Positions 17,688 through 23,743 of a stretch of 36,946 nt of DNA are shown here, one piece after another. Position 1 is the stretch's first letter; the number at the start of each line of letters is the position of its first letter. The translations under genes were made by a program, and so were the position numbers. The notes beneath the pieces are model-generated. The model searched no databases, had not been told where the DNA came from, and saw nothing but the letters and a program-made list of their open reading frames with translations. Source of the stretch: Flavobacteriales bacterium (GTDB lineage Bacteria > Bacteroidota > Bacteroidia > NS11-12g > UBA955); the NCBI GenBank assembly GCA_947487175.1, contig CANKVM010000020.1, positions 1 to 36,946 on the forward strand. The letters run 5' to 3'.

Positions 17688-18257
17688 ATGGAAAAAAACA
17701 TCAACGATATTATTACTGTTTACGCTGAGGCAACTCCAAATCCTGAAAGTATGAAATTTGTTGCAAACAAAATGTTGTTGCCAAATGACAGTGCAGATTT
17801 CAGAACCAAAGAATTGGCAGAAAACAGTGCATTGGCAAAGGCTTTGTTTGAAATGGCTTTTGTGAAGGGTGTTTTTATCATGAATAATTTTGTAAGCGTT
17901 ACCAAAAATGCCGACTACGAATGGTTTGATTTGATTCCTGATTTGCGTAACTTTTTTACCGAATGGCTAGAAGATGGCAAAGAAATAGTTTCTACAAAAC
18001 GCGAATTAAGTTCTGAAGAAGAAACTGAAATTGAACGTAAAATCAAACAACTTCTTGAAGACCATGTGCGTCCTGCAGTTGAAATGGATGGTGGTGCCAT
18101 TGATTTCAAAAGCTTCAAAAATGGCGTTGTAACTGTTCAAATGAAAGGCAGTTGCAGTGGTTGTCCCTCATCAACAATGACGTTAAAATCAGGTATTGAA
18201 AACCTGTTAAAACGTATGGTTCCTGAGGTTGAATCAGTAGAAGCAGAATCGGTTTAA
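17688..18257 (+). CDS. Nfu-type Fe-S cluster scaffold/carrier protein
   Basis: A 189-residue protein with two domains. An N-terminal Nfu_N-like domain (about 8-95) contains EATPNPESMKFVAN and FVKGVFIMNNFVSVTK. A C-terminal NifU-type domain (about 115-189) contains DHVRPAVEMDGGAIDF and the cluster-binding CSGCPSS with C156 and C159. It would deliver Fe-S clusters to apoproteins. HscA, encoded at the right end of this window, belongs to the same biogenesis process but not to this transcript. The ATG is 7 nt from a consensus -7 box. A small hairpin overlaps the stop codon. Confidence 0.92.
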   Translation: MEKNINDIITVYAEATPNPESMKFVANKMLLPNDSADFRTKELAENSALAKALFEMAFVKGVFIMNNFVSVTKNADYEWFDLIPDLRNFFTEWLEDGKEIVSTKRELSSEEETEIERKIKQLLEDHVRPAVEMDGGAIDFKSFKNGVVTVQMKGSCSGCPSSTMTLKSGIENLLKRMVPEVESVEAESV

Positions 18258-18271
18258 GGGTAATCCTTAAA
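18253..18271 (+). terminator. weak hairpin at the Nfu stop codon
   Basis: Arms TTTAAGG/CCTTAAA around loop GTAAT include the TAA stop. The stem is 7 bp and only a short T-rich stretch follows, so terminator activity is uncertain. Confidence 0.3.
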
Positions 18272-18350
18272 TTCAATTTCTGCATTACGACTTTTCGATT
18301 TTTGTTTTTTCATATTTTACACTCATATTTGCTTTTTATTGAAAGCAATT

Positions 18351-20273
18351 ATGATAGATACTTCAAAGATTGAAGCTCGATTTAAATCAGAGCCACAATT
18401 TAAATCACTGCACCATTTTTTCTTAAATGCTGCAAACAATATTCATACTCCATCAAGGCCTTATTTGTTCCAAAAAATCAAAGGGGCGTGGACTGAATTT
18501 ACTTATGCTTATTTGTTAGAGCAAATAGATGCGGTTACTTCTTATTTACTCTCTCATGGATTGGTAAAAGGAGATCGTGTAGCTATTCTACTTGAAAATT
18601 GTCCTCAGTATTATGTACTTGACCAATCTTTGCAAAAATTAGGATTGGTGAATGTTTCAATTTATCCAACTTTAACTCCTGAGGAAACTTCTTTTATCAT
18701 CAACGACAGTGGTTCTAAGATGCTTTTTGTAGGGAATAATTTCCTTCTAAAGAAATTTTTGAAAACAGAAGAAACTTGTCCTACCATTGAAAAAGTAATT
18801 TATGTGCCTTCCGATCATGAAGAGACGGAAAAGGTGATGAATTATTCGAGCATGATTGAACAAGGTGCAGCTTCTTTGCCGAGTAATAAGGAAAAGATTG
18901 AAGCGCAGTTTGATTCAGTAGGGAAAGAGGATTTGGCTACATTAATTTATACCAGTGGAACAACAGGGGTTCCGAAAGGGGCTATGTTAACCCACTATAA
19001 TTTCATGAGCGACTGCTATGATGCCCAAGAGCTTTGCCCTGCCATTGAAAAAAACGACTTATACTTATCTTATTTGCCATTAAGTCATGTATTTGAAAGA
19101 ATGGCAACCATGTATTTGGGGCTATTTATTGGCGCCCAAGTTGCTTTTGCAGAAAATATTGAAAAAGTAGCAAGTAACATCAATGAAATTCGTCCAACAT
19201 TAATGGCTACCGTGCCGCGTTTGTTGGAAAGGGTGCATGAAAAAGTAGTTAAAAACGCCACCGAGGGTGGTGGTATTAAAGCCAAGATTTTCTGGTGGGC
19301 TCTGGGTGTAGGTGAACAATATCGTAAACAATTAGATGCAGGGAGAGTGCCAAGTGTATTTATTTCGATGCAAAACAAGTTGGCTGATAAATTGGTTTTT
19401 AGTAAAATCAAAGCCAAAATGGGCGGCCGATTGAAAATGTTTGTTTCGGGTGGTGGTGCATTGCCTCCTCATGTAGGTGAGTTTTTCGCCAATTTGGGTC
19501 TTAAAGTTCAAGAGGGATATGGACTTACTGAAACTTCTCCGTTTGTAACAGTGAATGAATTTGATCGCCAGATTTATGGTACAGTCGGAAGGGTAGGACC
19601 TCGCCAACAGGTTGCCATTCAGAATATTGAAACTAAGGAAATTATTACCATTCAAACTTATGATTCATTTGAACCTAATTTTGAAAGTGCGGAAGGTGAA
19701 ATTTTGTGTAAGGGTCCAAACATTATGAAGGGATATTACCAAAATAAAGCAGAAACAGACAATGTTTTTGATGCTGATGGATGGTTCCATACTGGTGATA
19801 TAGGTAGATTTGATAGGGGGTATTTAAAAATCACAGATAGGTTGAAGAATATGTTAAAAACCTCTTTGGGAAAAAATATTTATCCTACCCAAATTGAAAA
19901 TGTGTATTTAAAGAGTAACCGCATAGATCAAATTTTCATTATAGGCGATAAGCGTGAGTTTTTAACGGCTATTATTATTCCTAGTGAAGAGGCAATAAGA
20001 GAACAAATACCAGGAAAATTAGAGTTATTGGAAGGGGATAATGAATTTATTTTAGATAATGAGTTAACTGCTTGGTTGGCACAAGACGCAAAGAAAGTTG
20101 GTAATCAGTTGGCGAAATTTGAGCGCATTAAGAATTTCTTGGTAAAAAGAGAACCTTTTAGTATTGAAAATGGATACATGACCATTACGTTGAAAGTGAA
20201 GCGTAAAGTTGTAATGGATAAATATATCAAAGAAATCGACGCCATGTATTTGAGCGTTGAATGTCCGCTTTAA
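18351..20273 (+). CDS. long-chain fatty acid-CoA ligase (AMP-forming)
   Basis: A 640-residue member of the adenylate-forming superfamily, FAA1/FadD-like. The phosphate loop is IYTSGTTGVPKGAMLTH, the A5 motif is EGYGLTETSP, and A7-A8 is GWFHTGDIGRFDRGYLKITDR followed by KTSLGKNIYPTQIEN. Length matches long-chain acyl-CoA synthetases. It activates fatty acids to acyl-CoA at the inner membrane. ATG at 18351 (MIDTSKIEARF) is preferred over the TTG at 18339 in the track. It is the last gene before a strong bidirectional terminator. Exact chain specificity cannot be read. Confidence 0.92.
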   Translation: MIDTSKIEARFKSEPQFKSLHHFFLNAANNIHTPSRPYLFQKIKGAWTEFTYAYLLEQIDAVTSYLLSHGLVKGDRVAILLENCPQYYVLDQSLQKLGLVNVSIYPTLTPEETSFIINDSGSKMLFVGNNFLLKKFLKTEETCPTIEKVIYVPSDHEETEKVMNYSSMIEQGAASLPSNKEKIEAQFDSVGKEDLATLIYTSGTTGVPKGAMLTHYNFMSDCYDAQELCPAIEKNDLYLSYLPLSHVFERMATMYLGLFIGAQVAFAENIEKVASNINEIRPTLMATVPRLLERVHEKVVKNATEGGGIKAKIFWWALGVGEQYRKQLDAGRVPSVFISMQNKLADKLVFSKIKAKMGGRLKMFVSGGGALPPHVGEFFANLGLKVQEGYGLTETSPFVTVNEFDRQIYGTVGRVGPRQQVAIQNIETKEIITIQTYDSFEPNFESAEGEILCKGPNIMKGYYQNKAETDNVFDADGWFHTGDIGRFDRGYLKITDRLKNMLKTSLGKNIYPTQIENVYLKSNRIDQIFIIGDKREFLTAIIIPSEEAIREQIPGKLELLEGDNEFILDNELTAWLAQDAKKVGNQLAKFERIKNFLVKREPFSIENGYMTITLKVKRKVVMDKYIKEIDAMYLSVECPL

Positions 20274-20287
20274 TATTGGGATTATAT

Positions 20288-20330
20288 TACAAAAAGAAAG
20301 GGCTTCAATTTGAAGCCCTTTCTTTTTGTA
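20288..20330. terminator. 19-bp hairpin terminator between convergent genes
   Basis: Perfect arms TACAAAAAGAAAGGGCTTC (20288-20306) and its complement (20312-20330) around loop AATTT. A-rich on one side and T-rich on the other, it serves both the acyl-CoA ligase gene and the CruF-like gene. Confidence 0.9.
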
Positions 20331-20344
20331 TATGGATTGTTAAA

Positions 20345-20983
20345 TTAAAACAATCTGACATAGATGTGTAGAATGAGAAAAAACCCAAGTTGAATAAAAA
20401 ACAAGGCCGATGCCATTTTATTTTTGATTGGTTTACTGGCAGCATTGAGTATTAGATGCATGATAAATGAAATCACAAACCAAGCAATGTAATTTTGAAG
20501 GGGTATAATATTCGATTTCCAATGCCAAAAATCGTATCGCATTGCAACGGGTTCCAGAAAATAATCATAAATTGTCATGATGCTCGCTCCCAAGAATGCA
20601 GTGCCCAAATTGTTTTTTATTCTACCTGCCAATAAGCTAGAAGTATAGAACACCATTGCAGCCCAGTTTATGCCTATCAGAAAAGGTACAGATTGCCATT
20701 TTTTACCTAATGTTGCTCCATAATTATACGACCCAAATATTGCTTGGGTTTTCACCCCTGCGAGTTCAATAAAAAACCCAATTAAACCAATAATTGCAAT
20801 CATTAAAAAATGGTTGAATTCCCATTTTTTGTGAAATATCCAGGCAATGATAAAAGTGCCTAAAATATTTATAGGGGTAAGCCAAATAAACAAGGGATTT
20901 AATGAGGGAATGATAAAGCCGGCAACCCCAACAGCATAAATAATTGCGATAACAGCAATGAACCTATTTTCTACAGTTTGCAT
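20345..20983 (-). CDS. CruF/DUF422-family carotenoid biosynthesis protein
   Basis: A 212-residue integral membrane protein with about seven hydrophobic segments. The motifs FFIELAGVKTQAIFGSYNYG, VPFLIGINWAAM, YDYFLEPVAMRYDFWHW and the downstream W-rich stretch fit the CruF (DUF422) family, whose characterised members hydrate the end group of gamma-carotene or bisanhydrobacterioruberin. It could therefore add a 1'-hydroxyl to a carotenoid end group, as in myxol or saproxanthin type pigments; the precise reaction is inference. It stands alone, 4 kb from crtZIB, behind its own near-leaderless promoter. Confidence 0.78.
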   Translation of the reverse strand: MQTVENRFIAVIAIIYAVGVAGFIIPSLNPLFIWLTPINILGTFIIAWIFHKKWEFNHFLMIAIIGLIGFFIELAGVKTQAIFGSYNYGATLGKKWQSVPFLIGINWAAMVFYTSSLLAGRIKNNLGTAFLGASIMTIYDYFLEPVAMRYDFWHWKSNIIPLQNYIAWFVISFIMHLILNAASKPIKNKMASALFFIQLGFFLILHIYVRLF

Positions 20984-20988
20984 TGTTA

Positions 20989-20996
20989 CAAAAGTA
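20989..20996 (-). promoter_or_regulatory. -7 box TACTTTTG of the CruF-like gene
   Basis: Plus strand CAAAAGTA, an exact TAnnTTTG match on the minus strand, ending 5 nt before the ATG at 20983. Confidence 0.45.
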
Positions 20997-21185
20997 GTTG
21001 TTTTTTGAATTCTTGGAAATAACGATTTTTTAGTCAGAAAAAATCACTGAAACCTTCTGATTTTCTTTCTAAATGGATCATAAATTGATTAAAAAACGCA
21101 ACAATTCGAAAAAAATCGAAAAATTGCAAAAAAAATTAAAGAAAATTACTGCTATGTGCTGCACCATAATTGGGTTTTGTTAGCG

Positions 21186-21199
21186 TAGAATATATTCTA
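21186..21199. repeat. 14-bp perfect palindrome TAGAATATATTCTA
   Basis: Its reverse complement is identical to itself. It lies about 170 bp upstream of the lipoprotein -33 element and could be an operator; chance in AT-rich DNA is possible. Confidence 0.4.
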
Positions 21200-21318
21200 T
21201 ATAAAAAAAATTAAATTATTGATATACAATATTATAAATGTTTAAATTGGAGCCGTAATTGAATTTTGTAGTGTAAAATAGGCAGATTGGAATTTTAGTT
21301 ATTGAAGGCTGGACTGAG

Positions 21319-21348
21319 TTTTTTTTAATTTTTTTTTAATTTTTTTTT
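21319..21348 (+). promoter_or_regulatory. phased T-tracts (T8-AA-T9-AA-T9) upstream of the promoter
   Basis: Three T runs begin at 21319, 21329 and 21340, a 10-11 bp period close to one helical turn, so the DNA should be intrinsically curved. The last run merges into the -33 TTTG. This resembles an UP-type activating element. Confidence 0.55.
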
Positions 21349-21376
21349 GTATATTCTAAACTTCGTTATATTTTTG
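21346..21376 (+). promoter_or_regulatory. full -33/-7 promoter of the small lipoprotein gene
   Basis: TTTG at 21346-21349, a 19-nt spacer and TATTTTTG at 21369-21376 match both halves of the Bacteroidota promoter. The ATG follows 31 nt after the -7 box. Confidence 0.65.
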
Positions 21377-21407
21377 CACCACACTTAAATAGGAAAAAAC
21401 AAACAAC

Positions 21408-21620
21408 ATGAAAAAAATCACTTTTGCTTTGGCAGCTTGCGTAGTATTCGCTTTCGCTGCTTGTGGTGGTAACGCTACTGAAACTACTACTACTGATTCT
21501 ACTAACACAGATTCAACAACTGCTCCAGTTGAAGCTACTACTACTGATTCTACAGTTAAAGATAGCGCTGCTACTACTGAAGTTGCTCCTGCTGCTGACG
21601 CTAAAAAAGAAGTTAAATAA
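21408..21620 (+). CDS. small Thr/Ser/Ala-rich lipoprotein
   Basis: A 70-residue precursor. The signal peptide MKKITFALAACVVFAFAAC ends in a lipobox with Cys19. The mature part, about 52 residues, is low-complexity, built of TTTDST-like repeats and ending in a Lys/Glu tail; it is probably unstructured. Fourteen of 15 Ala codons are GCT and 13 of 16 Thr codons are ACT, a bias stronger than in the neighbours and typical of highly expressed genes. The promoter is the most consensus-like in the window and an intrinsic terminator follows, so this is likely an abundant single-gene transcript. An exact 19-nt repeat inside it points to internal duplication. Function unknown. Confidence 0.8.
   Translation: MKKITFALAACVVFAFAACGGNATETTTTDSTNTDSTTAPVEATTTDSTVKDSAATTEVAPAADAKKEVK
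21484..21553 (+). repeat. direct repeat inside the small lipoprotein gene
   Basis: CTACTACTACTGATTCTAC occurs at 21484-21502 and again at 21535-21553, an exact 19-nt repeat offset by 51 nt (17 codons, in frame). Confidence 0.75.
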
Positions 21621-21645
21621 TAACTTCTTCCTTTTGGAAAATTTT

Positions 21646-21675
21646 AAAGGCACTTGTTTAAGTGCCTTTTTTTTT
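21646..21675 (+). terminator. intrinsic terminator after the small lipoprotein gene
   Basis: Arms AAAGGCACTT (21646-21655) and AAGTGCCTTT (21660-21669) around loop GTTT, followed by a run of T to 21675. It separates the lipoprotein gene from the sorting-domain/GNAT/rhomboid operon. Confidence 0.9.
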
Positions 21676-21689
21676 CGATATTTGCACCA

Positions 21690-22070
21690 ATGAATAGAAA
21701 ACTACTCGCAATCTTTTTCTTCTTTACATCGCTAACCCTTGTGGCTAGCACCCCTCTTAATCATGTGAATGATGAAGTTAACCCCGTGCTTTCTAACGTA
21801 GGTCCAGAGTTTAGTCTTAACCCTAACCCAGTAAACGGATCTTATTTCTATGTTAACCTGAATTTTTCTGAAGTAGATTTTCCCAATTCAGTTATTCTTG
21901 TAAATGATGTTTTGGGCAAAGTGGTATATTCATACGTAATCAAAAAGTCTGATTACATTGAAGGAAAAGTGAAAATTGGAGTAATGGATGCGCTTTTAGA
22001 TAAAGGTGTTTATTTCATTCAAGTTAAAAGTGGTGATTACACCAAAACACTCAAACTAGCGATTCGCTAA
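21690..22070 (+). CDS. small secreted protein consisting almost only of a T9SS type A sorting domain
   Basis: A 126-residue protein: signal peptide (MNRKLLAIFFFFTSLTLVAS), a linker of roughly 25 residues, and then a domain with FSLNPNPVNGSYFYVNL, VILVNDVLGKVVYSY and DKGVYFIQVKSGDYTKTLKLAIR. This is the strand pattern of a Por-secretion/T9SS type A C-terminal domain. No cargo domain is present between signal and sorting domain. The ATG at 21690 is preferred over the track start at 21654, which lies in the terminator. The GNAT gene starts 4 bp downstream, so it is operonic with GNAT and rhomboid genes. It could be a T9SS substrate, a decoy or a structural surface protein; role unknown. Confidence 0.75.
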   Translation: MNRKLLAIFFFFTSLTLVASTPLNHVNDEVNPVLSNVGPEFSLNPNPVNGSYFYVNLNFSEVDFPNSVILVNDVLGKVVYSYVIKKSDYIEGKVKIGVMDALLDKGVYFIQVKSGDYTKTLKLAIR

Positions 22071-22074
22071 TTAA

Positions 22075-22527
22075 ATGGAAATTCGTCAAGCCGAAGCGCC
22101 CGATTTTATATCGGTTCACACCCTTATTTGTGAACTTGCCGCGTATGAAAAAGCCCCAAATGAAGTGGTTACCGATGCCGAAATACTCTCGCAGTTTTGT
22201 CTGGCAAATAATCCTTTCGTTTTTAGCTGGGTTTGTGAAATAGATGAGCAAATTGTGGCCACTGCCGTTTGTTATATTCGTTATTCTACATGGAAAGGCC
22301 CTGTGCTTTACCTAGAAGATCTTATAGTAAAAGATTCTTACCGCAGAAATGGTATTGGCACAGCGCTGCTCAACCACTGTATTTCTTTTGCTAAAAAACG
22401 CAAGTTTGAAAGACTTTCTTGGCAAGTGTTAGATTGGAACCAATCTGCAATTGACTTCTATAAAAAATTCGATGTAACTTTCGACGATTCTTGGGTGAAT
22501 GTTACATTCAATTTAACAGAAAAATGA
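22075..22527 (+). CDS. GNAT acetyltransferase, diamine/thialysine N-acetyltransferase-like
   Basis: A 150-residue single-domain GNAT protein. The acetyl-CoA loop is RRNGIGTALL (about 96-105), preceded by YSTWKGPVLYLEDLIV, the stretch characteristic of the spermidine/thialysine acetyltransferase (SSAT-like) subgroup. WNQSAIDFYKKF near the end is the usual alpha4/beta7 region. It transfers acetyl groups to a small amine, possibly a polyamine or lysine analogue; the substrate is inferred from the subgroup only. ATG at 22075 lies 4 bp after the preceding stop, and the stop overlaps the rhomboid start as ATGA. Confidence 0.85.
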   Translation: MEIRQAEAPDFISVHTLICELAAYEKAPNEVVTDAEILSQFCLANNPFVFSWVCEIDEQIVATAVCYIRYSTWKGPVLYLEDLIVKDSYRRNGIGTALLNHCISFAKKRKFERLSWQVLDWNQSAIDFYKKFDVTFDDSWVNVTFNLTEK

Positions 22528-23153
22528 AAAACAAACAATTAAATAGGTCTATCTTCTATTTAATTGTTGTTACGCTTATTTTGATAATTTTTTATCAAAA
22601 TCAAAATCCTTTCAGAACAGAAATATTCGCACTTCACCCCCGAGACTTTTCAAAGTTTTATACCAGTTTTACCGGTTGTTGGTTGCACGAAAATTTAGAT
22701 CATATTTCCGGTAATCTCATTTCTTTCGTTTCTCTATCTGTTCTTTTTTTACTCCTCTTTCCCCAATCGTGGTTGCGGTTTTTTATCTTACAATATATTC
22801 TATCGTCTGTGACTCTCTTTTTTCTTGGTAAGCCCAATCAACTCATTATTGGCGCTTCTACTTGGGTATATTCGTTTATGGCCTTCATTATAACCATTAT
22901 CCTACTTCAACCCAACAAAAAACTCTATGCAATTCTATTTATTGCAGTTGTTTTTTACGGGAGCAGTTGGTGGGGATTATTGCCTTTGCTACCGCAGGTT
23001 TCTCATGAGGGACATATTAGCGGTACCATAGCCGGTATTTTGATTGCCATAATAGGGAAAAAGTACTGGGTTGGTTTTTTGCCCAAAGCAGAAGTTCCTG
23101 AATGGTATAAAAAGGAATGGAATCACGAAAATCCCTACGATAAAATCGAATAA
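22524..23153 (+). CDS. rhomboid family intramembrane serine protease, minimal six-TM form
   Basis: A 209-residue membrane protein with six hydrophobic segments. All catalytic features align with E. coli GlpG: H55, H60 and N64 in WLHENLDHISGN, the nucleophile S112 in IGASTWVY and the dyad H164 in GHISGTIAG. It has no extra N-terminal domain and ends in a short charged tail. Rhomboids cut transmembrane segments within the bilayer; the substrate is unknown. ATG at 22524 overlaps the GNAT stop (ATGA), so the gene is translationally coupled to GNAT and the sorting-domain protein. The track start at 22491 lies within GNAT and is unlikely. Confidence 0.9.
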   Translation: MKNKQLNRSIFYLIVVTLILIIFYQNQNPFRTEIFALHPRDFSKFYTSFTGCWLHENLDHISGNLISFVSLSVLFLLLFPQSWLRFFILQYILSSVTLFFLGKPNQLIIGASTWVYSFMAFIITIILLQPNKKLYAILFIAVVFYGSSWWGLLPLLPQVSHEGHISGTIAGILIAIIGKKYWVGFLPKAEVPEWYKKEWNHENPYDKIE

Positions 23154-23161
23154 TTGTTTTC

Positions 23162-23743
23162 TTATGCCAATTGCATAAGTTTCTCAATGGTGTCAATCAA
23201 AGCATGAATAACTTTGATGTGGATTTCTTGAGCGCGGTCTGCAAATTCAGAATGCGGAGCGCGAATTTCAATGTCGCACATTGGTCCAATTTTACCACCA
23301 TCTTTTCCAGTTAAACCAATCACAAGCATTCCTTTGCTTTTGGCAACTTCAATGGCGTTGATGATGTTTTTGCTATTGCCACTGGTGCTAATTCCTAAAA
23401 ATATGTCGCCTTTATTGCCAAGTGCTTCTAAATATCTTGAAAATACAAATTCATAACCGTAATCATTTCCAACACATGATAAGTGACTGGCGTCGCTTAT
23501 TGCAATAGCAGGCAATGCTTTTCTATTGTTTTTATAGCGGCCAGTTAATTCTTCGGCAAAGTGCATCGCATCGCAATGACTGCCGCCATTGCCGGCAGAT
23601 ATTATTTTGCCACCATTTTGAAATGCAGTTGCAATGGTGTTTGCTGCGTTAAAAATAAGTTGAAAGTTATTTTCATTGCTCAAAAAACTTTCTAAGGTTT
23701 GTTGGGCTTCTAGAAAATGGGTTTTTACTGAAGACTCGTCCAT
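23162..23743 (-). CDS. gmhA: phosphoheptose (sedoheptulose-7-phosphate) isomerase
   Basis: A 193-residue SIS-domain enzyme of the GmhA type. [49 protein letters not shown] and [10 protein letters not shown] are all family signatures, and [12 protein letters not shown] closes the active site. It makes D-glycero-D-manno-heptose 7-phosphate, the first step to LPS-core heptose. It follows dsbD with a one-base TAATG overlap, an operon partner without an obvious functional link. Its stop is 8 bp from the rhomboid gene's stop. Confidence 0.93.
   Translation of the reverse strand: MDESSVKTHFLEAQQTLESFLSNENNFQLIFNAANTIATAFQNGGKIISAGNGGSHCDAMHFAEELTGRYKNNRKALPAIAISDASHLSCVGNDYGYEFVFSRYLEALGNKGDIFLGISTSGNSKNIINAIEVAKSKGMLVIGLTGKDGGKIGPMCDIEIRAPHSEFADRAQEIHIKVIHALIDTIEKLMQLA

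Larger units (their letters stand above)
20984..21407. other. 424-bp intergenic region, strongly AT-rich
   Basis: This is the only gap above 300 bp. It holds the CruF-like promoter at its left end, a 36-codon Lys-rich open frame (21073-21183, probably chance), a 14-bp perfect palindrome TAGAATATATTCTA (21186-21199), three phased T-tracts (21319-21348) and the promoter of the small lipoprotein gene. I see no tRNA or recognisable riboswitch. Confidence 0.7.

Noticed and set aside
21463-21693. 76-aa Leu-rich ORF overlapping the small lipoprotein gene
   Set aside because: Frame-shifted reading of the ACT/GCT repeats gives poly-Leu; the lipoprotein frame has signal peptide, promoter and codon bias.
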